64,000 nt of DNA from Thalassospira sp. MCCC 1A01428 (GTDB taxonomy: Bacteria; Pseudomonadota; Alphaproteobacteria; Rhodospirillales; Thalassospiraceae): the NCBI RefSeq assembly GCF_002115825.1, contig NZ_JFJZ01000001.1:248001-312000 (forward strand), read 5' to 3'. The translations under genes were made by a program, and so were the position numbers. The notes below the pieces were generated by a model that was not told where the DNA came from, made no database searches, and saw only the letters and a list, made by a program, of their open reading frames with translations. The first letter of the stretch is position 1. Every line of letters starts with the position of its first letter. Shown here in pieces: positions 8,030 through 17,890 of this stretch.

Positions 8030-10485
8030 GATGGATTCTCCTGTGGTGGATGGGTGAGGCGAGATTCAGCCAAAGCAAGATCAGGAAACGACGGCAGCAG
8101 ATCAGCGCCCCAGTCGAGACCGCGATGACGAAGCCAGGCACCGGCGAACCCCGGCTCGCCAGCGTCCAGCAGCACACGGTCGATGGCGCGTTGGTCCTGC
8201 GGGGTGGAAGCTCCTGCAAACGCCAGTGCAACCGCTCCCAGATCGAGGTCAAACAGGCGATTGCCCAGCCGCGACTGGTAGTAGTAATCGCGCTTGGGCT
8301 GCGCGGTAGCGACGATCTCGATTTGCCGGCTGTTGAGACCAAAACCCTCGTAAATGGTACGGATCTGCGGCTCGGTGGCCTGCGGGTTGGGCAGGAAGAT
8401 GCGGCTGGCGCAGCTTTCGATAATGGCCGGCGCAATGCTGGAATCCTTGATGTCGGCCAGCGACTGCGTGGCGAAGATAACGCTGACATTCTTTTTGCGC
8501 AGCGTCTTCAGCCACTGGCGGATGCGCGCGGCAAACACCGGGTCATCGAGGAACAGCCAGGACTCATCAAGAACCAATAACGAGGGGGCACCATCAAAGC
8601 GTTCGTCAAAACGCGCGAACAGATAGCCCAGTACAGCCAGCACCGCCGCCTTACTGTGCATCAGCTCTTCCATCTCGAAGCCCTGTACGTCGGCGCTGCC
8701 GAGCCGGTCATGGTCGGCATCCAGCAGCTTGCCGTGGGCTCCACCCAACGCATAAGGTGCGAGCGCCTGACGCAGGGCGTTGGATTGCAACAGCACGGAC
8801 AGGCCGGTCATTGTGCGCTGTTCCCTGGGGGCTCCGGCCAGGCTCTCCAGCGCCGACCAGATGACCGCCTTCTCGTCGGGGCCAATGGCAACACCCTCGT
8901 GCAGCAAGCGACCTTCCACCCACTCAGCAGCCCAGGTGCGATAGCTGGCCTGCTCGATTTGTGCGAGTGGCTGTAAGGCAATGCCGCCATCGGCGCCCAA
9001 GTCGTAATGTTCGCCGCCCAAGCCCAGAATGGTGGCGCGCATTGAGCGGCCCATATCAAACGCAAAGATGCGCGAGGCGGGATAACGGCGGAACTGCATC
9101 GCCAGTGTGGCCAGCAACACCGACTTGCCCATACCGGTCGGCCCCACGACGAGGGTGTGCCCCACGTCGCCGATGTGCGTTACCAGTCGGAACGGCGTGG
9201 CACCATCGGTACGGGTAACGATCAGCGGCGGGCCATCCAGGTGATCGTTCTTCTCCGGCCCCGCCCATACCGCCGACACCGGCATCAGGTGCGCCAGGTT
9301 CAGCGTCGAGACGATGGGTTGGCGCACATTCGCGTAGGCATTACCGGGAATGGAAGAGAACCAGGCGTCAACCGCGTTGAGTGTTTCGGGAATGGTGACA
9401 AAACCACGGCCCTGAATCACACGCTCGACCATGCGCCGCTTCTCATCGGCTAGGTCGGCATCCGTGTCCATCACCGTGACCGTGGCCGTCAGGTAGCCAA
9501 AAGCGACTTGATCGCTACCCAACTCCTGCAAGGCGGCATCGGCGTCCGCCGCCTTGTTGTTGGCGTCGGTATCCACCAATGGGCTTTCCTGCTGGAAAAT
9601 GGTTTCGCGCAGTAGCGCCACCACGTTCTTGCGCTTGGCGAACCACTGGCGGCGCAGGCGGCCCAGTGCCTTTTCCGCCTCGGCCTTGTCCATGCACAGA
9701 AAGCGCGTGCTCCAGCGGTAGGCGAAGCCCAAGCGGTTGAGGTCGTCCAGAATGCCCGGCCAGGTCGAGGTCGGAAAGCCGCGCACCGACACCACGCGCA
9801 GGTGGTGATCACCGAGTATCGGCGCCAACCCGCCGACCAGTGAGCAGTCGGTCAGCAGCGCATCCAGGTGAAACGGCACCTCGGGAACACCGATCTCGTA
9901 GCGGTGTGTCGAAATTTTCCCGTGCAGGTAGGTCAGCGTCTGGCCATCATCCAGCCAGGCAATGGCCGGCATCACTCCATCGAGCAGATCAAACACGCGA
10001 TCAGTTTCCGCCACGAAGGCATCCAGCCGACCCCGCCAATCCACACCCTCACCGGGGGCGTTTTCGTACAGCATCCTGGCGGCGCGGGCATGGGATTCTT
10101 CCGGCGGCAGGTATTGCAGTGTGAGGTGGTAGTTGCTTTCAAAGTGCTGGCCCGCTTCCTCGAAGGCCGCGCGGCGCTCTTCATCCACCAACCAGGACAG
10201 CGCCTCAGGAAAATCAGACTGCGGGTAGTCCGCCGCTGGCTGGCGTTCGGCCTCAATGAACAGCGCCCAACCCGAGCCCAACCGTCGCAGCGCGTTGTTG
10301 AGCCGTGCGGTGGTGGCAATCATTTCGCCTTGTGTTGCACTATCAAGATCCGGACCACGAAACCGCGCCGTGCGCTGAAAGCTGCCGTCTTTGTTCAACA
10401 CAACACCAGAGGCCACCAGTCCGGCCCAGGGCAACCAGTCGGCCAGCAGCACGGGACGCTGGCGATATTCGGTGAGGTTCAGCAT
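8026..10485 (-). CDS. trbE: TrbE, VirB4-family conjugation ATPase
   Basis: An 819-residue cytoplasmic ATPase powering pilus biogenesis and DNA transfer. The N-terminal CagE/TrbE domain is followed by a Walker A, GPTGMGKS near residue 450, and a Walker B, LLVLDESWLF near 630, then the IFATQSLADI motif typical of VirB4 proteins. It is full length. Thirteen bases separate it from trbD. Confidence 0.95.
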   Translation of the reverse strand: MLNLTEYRQRPVLLADWLPWAGLVASGVVLNKDGSFQRTARFRGPDLDSATQGEMIATTARLNNALRRLGSGWALFIEAERQPAADYPQSDFPEALSWLVDEERRAAFEEAGQHFESNYHLTLQYLPPEESHARAARMLYENAPGEGVDWRGRLDAFVAETDRVFDLLDGVMPAIAWLDDGQTLTYLHGKISTHRYEIGVPEVPFHLDALLTDCSLVGGLAPILGDHHLRVVSVRGFPTSTWPGILDDLNRLGFAYRWSTRFLCMDKAEAEKALGRLRRQWFAKRKNVVALLRETIFQQESPLVDTDANNKAADADAALQELGSDQVAFGYLTATVTVMDTDADLADEKRRMVERVIQGRGFVTIPETLNAVDAWFSSIPGNAYANVRQPIVSTLNLAHLMPVSAVWAGPEKNDHLDGPPLIVTRTDGATPFRLVTHIGDVGHTLVVGPTGMGKSVLLATLAMQFRRYPASRIFAFDMGRSMRATILGLGGEHYDLGADGGIALQPLAQIEQASYRTWAAEWVEGRLLHEGVAIGPDEKAVIWSALESLAGAPREQRTMTGLSVLLQSNALRQALAPYALGGAHGKLLDADHDRLGSADVQGFEMEELMHSKAAVLAVLGYLFARFDERFDGAPSLLVLDESWLFLDDPVFAARIRQWLKTLRKKNVSVIFATQSLADIKDSSIAPAIIESCASRIFLPNPQATEPQIRTIYEGFGLNSRQIEIVATAQPKRDYYYQSRLGNRLFDLDLGAVALAFAGASTPQDQRAIDRVLLDAGEPGFAGAWLRHRGLDWGADLLPSFPDLALAESRLTHPPQENPS

Positions 10486-10497
10486 CTCGACATCTCC

Positions 10498-10782
10498 TTA
10501 CACGTCCAGCAGCGGCTTGTGTTTGATGTGCCGGGAGAAGACCTGCATGAACTGGGCATCAATTCGTGCACCCCACACCGCCAGCGAATGACCGACGATC
10601 CACAGCACCAGCCCTGGAATCCACAATTGCAGGCCGAGCCCCACTGCAGCGGCCAGGGTTCCGTTGGCGATGGCCACGGTGCGCGGTGCACCGCCCAGCA
10701 GAATCGGCTCGGTCAGCGAACGGTGCAGCGGAATTTCAAAGCCGGGGGCAAACCCCGTTGCATGGTCGTTGGCAGTGCTCAT
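10498..10782 (-). CDS. trbD: TrbD, VirB3-like membrane protein
   Basis: A 94-residue protein with a conserved N-terminal IPLHRSLTEPILLGGAPR segment and two closely spaced hydrophobic stretches (about 38-65). This is the VirB3/TrbD pattern. It partners with the VirB4-type ATPase TrbE encoded immediately downstream. It overlaps trbC by four bases. Confidence 0.92.
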   Translation of the reverse strand: MSTANDHATGFAPGFEIPLHRSLTEPILLGGAPRTVAIANGTLAAAVGLGLQLWIPGLVLWIVGHSLAVWGARIDAQFMQVFSRHIKHKPLLDV

Positions 10783-11156
10783 ACCACCGCCCCGCCGGAA
10801 AAGCTGAAGAACGACAGAAAGAATGACGAGGCGGCGAAGGCAATGGAGAGTCCGAACACGATTTGGATCAGTTTGCGGGCGCCCCCGCTGGAATCGCCAA
10901 AGGCCAGCGCCAGCCCCGTGGCAATGATGATGATCACCGCGACAATGCGTGCCACCGGCCCCTGGATAGAATCCAGAATGGATTGCAGCGGCCCTTCCCA
11001 GGGCATGGAGGAGCCGGCAGCCTGTGCTGTGCTGGTCAGCAGGAGCATCAACACGGCCAGCAACAGCCCTTGTCCAGCAAGGGCGGCCAATGGGCGCAAT
11101 CGCGCCAGGACAGACAATGGGTGGTCAGAAATACGTAAAGTAACAAGTAAGGTCAT
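10779..11156 (-). CDS. trbC: TrbC, VirB2-like pilin
   Basis: A 125-residue prepilin with a long basic leader, a cleavable signal ending near AQA (about residue 46), and two hydrophobic helices flanking a short loop (SGGARK). That is the TrbC/VirB2 pilin architecture. In RP4 the mature pilin is cyclised by the TraF peptidase, and a TraF homologue is present at 27.2 kb. Confidence 0.92.
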   Translation of the reverse strand: MTLLVTLRISDHPLSVLARLRPLAALAGQGLLLAVLMLLLTSTAQAAGSSMPWEGPLQSILDSIQGPVARIVAVIIIIATGLALAFGDSSGGARKLIQIVFGLSIAFAASSFFLSFFSFSGGAVV

Positions 11157-12169
11157 AGCGGCTCTCCTGTTTGATCAGTGGACGGGGTGGGATCGGAAGA
11201 TGTCGGCACGATGGGCAGTACGTCCGTGAGGTAGTAACCCGTTGAATCGAAGCCTGTTACACGGGCAATGCTTGCAATACGGCGCTTGCGGCCACGTCCA
11301 GCGATATGAATCACGACATTGACTGCTTCGGCGATCAGAGGACGCGGTGGATTCACCGCCACTTCAAGAATCAGTTGCTCCAGACGCAGAAGCGCGCCAA
11401 GCGCAGAGCCTGCGTGAATGGTGGCAATACCACCGGGATGGCCCGTGCCCCAGACTTTGACCAGATCCAGTGCTTCGCCACCGCGTACCTCGCCGACCAC
11501 CACACGATCGGGGCGCAGCCGCATGGTGGCGCGCACCAGTTCGCTCATGCTCACCACTCCGGCACGGGTACGAAGAGGCACGTGATCGCGGGCGGCGCAT
11601 TGCAGTTCGATAGTGTCTTCCAGCACCAAAACGCGGTCGCCAGTAGTGGCAATCTCCGCCAACAAGGCGTTGGCCAGCGTGGTCTTGCCCGTGCTGGTGC
11701 CACCGGCAATCAAAATGTTCTGACGCTCACCTACCGCACAACGCAGAAAATCGGCCTGTTGCGCGGTCATCATGCCGTCGGCGATGTAGCGCGCCAGCGG
11801 AATCACGCCCACAGCGCGTTTGCGCAAGGCGAAGGCCGGCCCCGGCGCAGCGGGTGGCAAGATGCCTTCGAAGCGCTCGCCGGTTTCCGGCAACTCGGCG
11901 GATAGCAGTGGCTGACCGCGATGCACCTCCGCACCGACATGGGCGGCCACCAAGCGGATGATACGTTCACCGTCTTCGGTGGAGAGTTCCGCCCCCAACG
12001 GCGCACGACCGGTGGACAGGCGATCCACCCACAATGTGCGGTCGGGGTTAAGCATGATTTCCACCACGTCCGGGTCTTCCAGCGCGGCGGCAATCAACGG
12101 CCCCATCGCCGTGCGCAGCATCTGGATGCGCCGATCCAGTGATGCCGTGGACGCGGACGAGGCGTTCAT
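11153..12169 (-). CDS. trbB: TrbB, VirB11-family traffic ATPase
   Basis: A 338-residue hexameric secretion ATPase. Walker A is GGTSTGKTT (156-164), the Asp box LVLEDTIELQ follows, and the VVGEVRGGEALD motif and a conserved HPGGIATIHA segment complete the VirB11 signature. It is full length and overlaps trbC and the CopG gene by four bases each, so the block is one operon. Confidence 0.95.
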   Translation of the reverse strand: MNASSASTASLDRRIQMLRTAMGPLIAAALEDPDVVEIMLNPDRTLWVDRLSTGRAPLGAELSTEDGERIIRLVAAHVGAEVHRGQPLLSAELPETGERFEGILPPAAPGPAFALRKRAVGVIPLARYIADGMMTAQQADFLRCAVGERQNILIAGGTSTGKTTLANALLAEIATTGDRVLVLEDTIELQCAARDHVPLRTRAGVVSMSELVRATMRLRPDRVVVGEVRGGEALDLVKVWGTGHPGGIATIHAGSALGALLRLEQLILEVAVNPPRPLIAEAVNVVIHIAGRGRKRRIASIARVTGFDSTGYYLTDVLPIVPTSSDPTPSTDQTGEPL

Positions 12170-12642
12170 GACAGAGGCTCCCCCGTGTGTTCCGCTGATT
12201 CATATGGCGCTGAGGTGTCATCTGTGCGCACGGGCTCGGGGTGCAACTCCTCCACCACATCACGCACCAGGCTGCGTCCGCGCAACAGGTGACGGCCAAG
12301 CTGTTCAACGAATTGCTCGAAGCGGGCCTTGCCTTGGGCGCGGGCCGCATCCTGATGCGCTTCTGGCACTGGTGTGCTCACTGTCAGGAAGTAGCGCACG
12401 AACAGCGCTAGGGTCTCTATCTCAATGTTCTGATCGCGCTCCAGCTTTTCGAACTGGCGTGACAGCCGATCCAACCGCTTGGCGATGGCGGCCTCGCGCT
12501 GGTCGGCGGCGTCCGGTGACAACCAGGACGCCAGGGCCGCCGCGACGATGCTGGATTTCGAGACGCCTTTCTTGGCGGCCAACTCATCCAGACGCCTGGC
12601 ATGCTCGGGTTGGATAAAGAGATTCAAGCGGTATCGGCTCAT
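12166..12642 (-). CDS. CopG-family ribbon-helix-helix regulator
   Basis: A 158-residue protein. Its N-terminus, YRLNLFIQPEHARRLDELA, is a ribbon-helix-helix DNA-binding fold, followed by a helical region. Genes like this sit between traG and trbB in Tn4371-like elements. They probably autoregulate the transfer operon; the operator is not identified here. Four-base overlaps on both sides. Confidence 0.85.
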   Translation of the reverse strand: MSRYRLNLFIQPEHARRLDELAAKKGVSKSSIVAAALASWLSPDAADQREAAIAKRLDRLSRQFEKLERDQNIEIETLALFVRYFLTVSTPVPEAHQDAARAQGKARFEQFVEQLGRHLLRGRSLVRDVVEELHPEPVRTDDTSAPYESAEHTGEPLS

Positions 12643-14648
12643 AGCAGGATTCCATCATCCGGGTCGAGGGTCGCCAGCCGCGCCACGCGCTGCATGGCCG
12701 GGTCAAGCTGCTGGGGAAGCACTGGCGCCGGGTCGTCGTCATCCAGTAGCGCCAGATCGCTGACCGCCTGTTCCGGTTCTGGGTCGTAGGCGACACTGTC
12801 GGATAACTCAGGCTGACGACGAGGCCCGCCGTCGTCCTCGCTACCCAAACCGTCAGTGGATGCTGCAACCGATGCAGCGGGCGGGGCCGGAATCTCCAGC
12901 TCGCTCCAGTCATCTGGCCGCAAGGGAGGTGCATCGGCATAACGCTCAACATGAGAGGAATTGACCAACGCAGGCGGTGGCAGTACGCGTTGCTTAAAAT
13001 TGGCGTCCGCGTAATAGCGCAGCTTCCTGGCCTTGATCGGTGCCACGCTGGACACCATCACCACCGCCTCGTCGGGCGGAAGCTGCATCACTTCACCGGG
13101 CGTCAGCAGTGGTCGGGCCGTTTCCTGCCGCGACACCATCAGATGGCCCAGCCAGGGGGCAAGCCGGTGGCCAGCGTAGTTGCGCTGGGCGCGCAGTTCA
13201 GTGGCGGTGCCTAGCGTCTCGGAAATGCGCTTGGCAGTGCGTTCATCATTGGTGGCGAAGGTCACCCGCACATGGCAGTTGTCCAGAATCGAGTGATTCT
13301 GACCGTAGGCTTTGTCGATCTGGTTGAGCGACTGCGCAATCAGGAAGCTGCGAATGCCGTAGCCAGCCATGAAGGCCAAGGCGGTCTCGAAGAAATCGAG
13401 CCGGCCCAATGCCGGGAACTCATCCAGCATCAACAACAGCTTGTGGCGACGTTCGATGCCGTCTGAGCCGTCAAGGGATTCGGTGAGTCGTCGCCCGATC
13501 TGATTGAGGATCAATCGAATCAGTGGCTTGGTGCGGCTGATGTCCGATGGCGGCACCACCAGGTACAGCGAGACCGGATGTTCAGCGGCGATCAGGTCAG
13601 CGATGCGCCAGTCGCAGCGCGAGGTGACTTCCGCCACCGTGGGGTCGCGGTACAGCCCCAGGAACGACATGGCGGTGGAGAGCACGCCTGAACGTTCGTT
13701 GTCCGCCTTGTTGAGCACCTCGCGTGCTGCGGAAGCCACGACAGGGTGTGGTGCGTCACCCAAATGCTTGGTGGTCATCATCCGGTGCAGGGTCAGCTCG
13801 AACGGGCACGCCGGATCGGAGAGGAAATTGGCAACGCCCCGCAGGGTCTTGTCCTCACTGGCATAGAGCACATGCAGGATGGCGCCTACCAGCAACGCGT
13901 GGCTGGTTTTCTCCCAGTGATTGCGTCGCTCCAGCGCACCTTCGGGATCGACGAGGATATCGGCAATGTTCTGCACGTCGCGCACTTCATGGGCACCACG
14001 TCGGACTTCCAGCAGCGGGTTGTAACCGGCCGAGTTGGAATCCGTGGGATTGAAAAGAAGGCAGTGTGAAAAGCGTGAACGCCAGCCCGCGGTAAGCTGC
14101 CAGTTCTCGCCCTTGATGTCGTGGATGACCACCGACGTCGGCCAGCTCAACAAGGTGGGTACCACCAAGCCGACGCCTTTGCCAGAACGGGTGGGCGCAA
14201 AGGCCAATACATGTTCCGGGCCTTCATGGCGCAGGTACTGGTCATTGTGCAGGCCCAGGAACACACCCACCGGCTGGGAGAGTCCCGCCTTGCGGATATC
14301 TGTGTCATTGGCCCAGCGTGCCGAGCCGTAGGTGGTGACTTGTTTGGATTGCCGGGATCGCCATACCGACATGGCGATAGCCACCGCAACGGCCACGAGG
14401 CCACTGCCGCCCGCAATAGCTCCGCCGGTGTCGAACACCTCCGGCGCGTAGGCGCCGAAGAAGAACCACCATTCAAACAGTTTCCAGGGGAGGTAGATCG
14501 GCGTGTCGAAGAGGTCGAACCAGGGCAAGCCAAGTCGGGGCTGATAGCCCAGGGTGGCGGCGGTCCACTGAGTGGCACCCCACACACCAGCGATCACGAT
14601 ACCGAAAACGGCTGCGATCTGTCCGAACAATACGCCCTGAGTCTGCAT
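12639..14648 (-). CDS. traG: TraG, VirD4-type coupling protein
   Basis: Type IV coupling ATPase that links the relaxase-DNA complex to the channel. The 669-residue protein has N-terminal transmembrane helices (about 6-30 and 78-96), Walker A PTRSGKGVG (152-160), a Walker B in LLLMLDEFPALG, and the FATNDERTAKRISETLGT segment seen in TraG proteins. The Ser/Asp-rich C-terminal tail is variable in this family. It heads the trb operon; the promoter should lie in the 231 bases upstream (14649-14879), where I see only a repeated GATACC and no gene. Confidence 0.94.
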   Translation of the reverse strand: MQTQGVLFGQIAAVFGIVIAGVWGATQWTAATLGYQPRLGLPWFDLFDTPIYLPWKLFEWWFFFGAYAPEVFDTGGAIAGGSGLVAVAVAIAMSVWRSRQSKQVTTYGSARWANDTDIRKAGLSQPVGVFLGLHNDQYLRHEGPEHVLAFAPTRSGKGVGLVVPTLLSWPTSVVIHDIKGENWQLTAGWRSRFSHCLLFNPTDSNSAGYNPLLEVRRGAHEVRDVQNIADILVDPEGALERRNHWEKTSHALLVGAILHVLYASEDKTLRGVANFLSDPACPFELTLHRMMTTKHLGDAPHPVVASAAREVLNKADNERSGVLSTAMSFLGLYRDPTVAEVTSRCDWRIADLIAAEHPVSLYLVVPPSDISRTKPLIRLILNQIGRRLTESLDGSDGIERRHKLLLMLDEFPALGRLDFFETALAFMAGYGIRSFLIAQSLNQIDKAYGQNHSILDNCHVRVTFATNDERTAKRISETLGTATELRAQRNYAGHRLAPWLGHLMVSRQETARPLLTPGEVMQLPPDEAVVMVSSVAPIKARKLRYYADANFKQRVLPPPALVNSSHVERYADAPPLRPDDWSELEIPAPPAASVAASTDGLGSEDDGGPRRQPELSDSVAYDPEPEQAVSDLALLDDDDPAPVLPQQLDPAMQRVARLATLDPDDGILL

Positions 14649-14879
14649 TGACTGGCTCCCGATACCTTTGTGATACCTCGTTTAATTGCGACACAAGGAT
14701 GTGCCGTATAAGGCGAGGATCGGTGCCGGGCCAGTGCCGGTCAAAGACCGTTATCGACAGCTAGGTGATGCAAAAAACATCGTTTCAGGCAGGAGAATGA
14801 GCCATAAAAACACGGCAAGAGCGGGCGCGCTGCGGCGTGTCAGCCAGAAAAAGCAGAATTTTTTATAAATGGCAGACAA

Positions 14880-15158
14880 TCAGAATGACGGCGAATCTTC
14901 CGGCGGTATATAGGGGGTATCGCCATCACCGTAGAAGCGCTTGCGCGTAGCCTCGGCCACGCGATTGCACAACACATCGCCCAGCGTTGGCCGGTCAGTC
15001 TTGCACTGCTGGCGCAATTCTCTCAGTCGGTCAGGATCGACAGCCAACTCCTCCACGCTTGGGATGTTAGCGGTGTCAGTTGCCTCCGGAGCAGGAGGCT
15101 CCGAGGGATTGCAGGCGGTCAGCATGATTGCCAGCAATAAAAGAACAGCGTGTTTCAT
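14880..15158 (-). CDS. EexN-like entry-exclusion lipoprotein
   Basis: A 92-residue protein with a signal peptide and lipobox LTAC (Cys 16). A short Pro/Glu-rich linker leads to a compact domain ending in the YGDGDTPYIPP-type tail. This matches EexN-family lipoproteins, which reduce redundant conjugation into cells already carrying the element. Its start overlaps the LysR gene's end by four bases, so exclusion and regulation are coupled. Confidence 0.8.
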   Translation of the reverse strand: MKHAVLLLLAIMLTACNPSEPPAPEATDTANIPSVEELAVDPDRLRELRQQCKTDRPTLGDVLCNRVAEATRKRFYGDGDTPYIPPEDSPSF

Positions 15159-16099
15159 GGTTCAGTCTCCTCTTCGGGATCGGGCTCTGGTGGTCTGACA
15201 GGTCTGGGCGCATCGGAAGGCTCAATGGCATGTACCCGCTCAACGAAGCGGGCCAATACCTCTGAGGTCTCAGCTTCCCGATGCAGCAAATAGGTCGTCA
15301 GCATCGGTGAACGCCCCGACAATGGCCGGGCGACTACACCCGACTCACGGCTCGTACTGATGTGTGCCGCGCCGGCCAGTCCCAAGGCAAACCCCGCCGA
15401 CACCAGCGCCATCATCAAGTCACACGAAGCGACGCGCTCAGCAATCATGGGCTCCTGCTCCACCCGTCGCAGCAGTCGATCAATCTGGCGCGCATGGCCC
15501 TCACAGGCTTGTGGATCGCACAGCACCAAGGGATAGCGCAGCACTTCCTCCAAAGGAATGCGTTTGTGGGTCAACAAGGGGTGGCGGGCAGGTACGGCAA
15601 CCATGATCGGATCGGCCCAGACCGCCGCAACCATGATGCCTTCGCCTACCTCATCGGATTGCGCGAACCCCACGTCGTACAGGTCATCCTGCAAGCCCCT
15701 AAGTTGCTGGGACAATGGCACCTCAAACAGGCGTATTTCCACCTCCGGTTCCTCTTGGCGACACAGCGCCAACAAGGTCGGGAGTCGCGAGGGAGTCACG
15801 CCATCTGAAAGCGCGATACGCAACTGCCCGTGAAAACCATTAGCCGCAGCTTTCACGCTGTCACGCGCCTGCTCTAAAGCTGTAAAAACGCGCGGAACAT
15901 GCTCCAAAAACAGTTTGCCTGCACGGGTTAACCGCGTGCTGCGACTGGTGCGGACAAACAATAGCTCGCCCAAATCTTCTTCCAGTTCCTTAATGGTGCG
16001 CGACAACGGCGATTGCTCGATGTGCAGGCGCTCGGCCGCGCGGGCGAAGTGGAGTTCTTCAGCGACGGCAAGAAAGCAGCGAAGGTGACGAAGTTCCAT
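15155..16099 (-). CDS. LysR-family regulator, TraR-like
   Basis: A 314-residue LTTR. The winged helix-turn-helix is at residues 1-60 (LAVAEELHFARAAERLHIEQSPLSR), and a periplasmic-binding-like effector domain (about 90-290) follows. The position upstream of traG is that of TraR in Tn4371, so control of transfer is likely. A GAGGAG ribosome site fixes the ATG at 16099. The last 15 residues are Glu/Pro-rich, outside the usual family domain. The signal ligand is unknown. Confidence 0.87.
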   Translation of the reverse strand: MELRHLRCFLAVAEELHFARAAERLHIEQSPLSRTIKELEEDLGELLFVRTSRSTRLTRAGKLFLEHVPRVFTALEQARDSVKAAANGFHGQLRIALSDGVTPSRLPTLLALCRQEEPEVEIRLFEVPLSQQLRGLQDDLYDVGFAQSDEVGEGIMVAAVWADPIMVAVPARHPLLTHKRIPLEEVLRYPLVLCDPQACEGHARQIDRLLRRVEQEPMIAERVASCDLMMALVSAGFALGLAGAAHISTSRESGVVARPLSGRSPMLTTYLLHREAETSEVLARFVERVHAIEPSDAPRPVRPPEPDPEEETEP

Positions 16100-16127
16100 A
16101 TCTCCTCATGTCCGAGCTTTATTTACA

Positions 16128-16145
16128 TTGATTACGCAACATCAA
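16128..16145. promoter_or_regulatory. Possible LysR box upstream of the LTTR gene
   Basis: Imperfect dyad TTGAT-N8-ATCAA lies 29 bases upstream of the LysR start. LTTR sites commonly have this kind of dyad with AT-rich ends. It could serve autoregulation. The rest of 16100-16294 shows no gene. Confidence 0.35.
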
Positions 16146-16294
16146 AAAGACTGCTAAAAAACATACGCTTCAACCATTCATTGCTGTTAACTGGAAGTCA
16201 CAGGGTGTCACCATATCGGTTCTACAATATCCGCATTCATTTACCATGATGCTCTGAGCTTCATGTAGATGTACGTTTCCAACCAGAGACTGAA

Positions 16295-17890
16295 TCAAGG
16301 CTGCGGCGCAAAGGTTTGTGCTGAAGCGATTCGCCAGTCATGGGCATAACTCTCTGGAATGTTGTCGCCCAACAGTGAATTGTTCTTTATATCTGGATAG
16401 ACATCATCGAAGTGCTGCGACGTTTCGTCCGCATTTCGGCGCCAGATCAGGTGCGGAAACAATTTATCCGGATCGTCTATCCCCATGGCTCCGATCATGT
16501 CGAATGCCGAATCTAGTGTCCGTTTCTGAAAATTGGCTACACGCGTGTGGCGTCGCTCCACGTCTAGTGCTCGTCCTCTTCTTGGATTCTGAGTGGCGAT
16601 ACCGGTGGGGCACTTGTTAGTGTTGCAGGACTGAGACTGAATGCACCCCAGTGCCAGCATCATGGTGCGTGCGGCGTTGACAACGTCCGCGCCAACCGCC
16701 AGTTTGGTCACGATGTCGAAACCAGTGGCCGTTTTTCCCGAAGCGATAATCTTTATCTTGTCGCGCAGGCCGATGCCAGTCAGGCAATTGTGTACAAAAT
16801 TAACCCCTTCTAAACAGGGCATGCCAAAGCGATTACTGAATTCCACAGGTGCCGCACCCGTACCACCTTCAGCACCATCAACCGTGATGAAATCCGGATA
16901 AACACCTGTTGCCAGCATGGCTTTGCATATCGCCATGAATTCGTGTTTACGCCCTATGCAGAGTTTGAACCCCACGGGTTTTCCGCCACTCAATTCTCGC
17001 AACTGCGTGACAAAATCAAGCAAGCCTATGGGGGAATCGTAGGTGCGGTGAGCGGGAGGTGACAATACGTCCTTGCCCATTTCAACCAAGCGAATCATGG
17101 CAATTTCTTCTGTGACCTTGGCTGCCGGGAGCACCCCGCCATGCGAGGGTTTCGCCCCCTGGGATATTTTGATCTCGATCATTTTCACCTGCTCCCGGAT
17201 TGCGCGCTCGGCAAAGGCGTTGGGGTCAAAATTCCCGTCGGGTGTGCGGCAGCCAAAATAACCAGTACCAATCTGCCAGACGATATCACCACCCTGTTCG
17301 TGATACGGACTGTAGCCGCCCTCGCCGGTGTTATGGTAGAACCCACCGAGCCTAGCCCCTCGATTGAGCGCCATAATCGCATTGCTACTGAGCGCCCCAA
17401 AACTCATTGCCGAGCAATTCAGGCGAGAGGCGCTGTAGGGTTGTTTGCACTGGGCACCGCCAATGACGACACGCTTTGTCTCCTCCCGAATAACAGTCGG
17501 GGCAATGGAATGAGCGGCGCCCAGCCAGCCGGTATCAGTAATGTCATGTTCGGTACCAAACGGCTGGCTATCGTCCAGGTTCTGGGCGCGGCGGTATATC
17601 AGGGCGCGTTGTTCACGATTAAATGGGAGTTCCTCGGTATCATTAGCCACAAAATACTGCCGTATCTCCGGACCAATGTATTCCAGTGCATAGCGGAAAT
17701 AGGCAGCGACCGGATACAGGCGATTCAGCGTATGTCGACTGAACCAGATATCATATAAACCCACCAGTACATAAAGCCCCAGAACCAGCGTTATAAAGTA
17801 GCCATGTTGCCAGAAAGAATAGGAAAGGTAGGCGCTGGCAGGAAGCACAAAAACTGCGACCAGCCAAAATACACTCTGTAGTGGGGTCAT
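16295..17890 (-). CDS. FMN-binding glutamate-synthase-family protein, membrane-anchored
   Basis: A 531-residue protein with two N-terminal hydrophobic helices (about 5-21 and 32-46), then the FMN/Fe-S synthase domain of glutamate synthase. The SHGGVLPAAKVTEEI and GAEGGTGAAP stretches bind FMN. A Cx5Cx4C cluster (CIQSQSCNTNKC) is the usual [3Fe-4S] site. No glutaminase domain is present, so it is not a complete GltB. The family is annotated as glutamate synthase-like but its reaction is generally unproven. It overlaps the PoxB-like gene by four bases and is last in the efflux operon. Confidence 0.85.
   Translation of the reverse strand: MTPLQSVFWLVAVFVLPASAYLSYSFWQHGYFITLVLGLYVLVGLYDIWFSRHTLNRLYPVAAYFRYALEYIGPEIRQYFVANDTEELPFNREQRALIYRRAQNLDDSQPFGTEHDITDTGWLGAAHSIAPTVIREETKRVVIGGAQCKQPYSASRLNCSAMSFGALSSNAIMALNRGARLGGFYHNTGEGGYSPYHEQGGDIVWQIGTGYFGCRTPDGNFDPNAFAERAIREQVKMIEIKISQGAKPSHGGVLPAAKVTEEIAMIRLVEMGKDVLSPPAHRTYDSPIGLLDFVTQLRELSGGKPVGFKLCIGRKHEFMAICKAMLATGVYPDFITVDGAEGGTGAAPVEFSNRFGMPCLEGVNFVHNCLTGIGLRDKIKIIASGKTATGFDIVTKLAVGADVVNAARTMMLALGCIQSQSCNTNKCPTGIATQNPRRGRALDVERRHTRVANFQKRTLDSAFDMIGAMGIDDPDKLFPHLIWRRNADETSQHFDDVYPDIKNNSLLGDNIPESYAHDWRIASAQTFAPQP

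Noticed and set aside
9868-11229. 453-codon plus-strand frame antisense to trbE/trbD/trbC
   Set aside because: Product is compositionally random and lies opposite three clearly homologous genes; GC-rich codon bias explains the open frame.
16128-16145. TTGAT-N8-ATCAA as a firm LysR binding site
   Set aside because: Only five-base arms and no second copy; kept as a low-confidence feature rather than a finding of its own.
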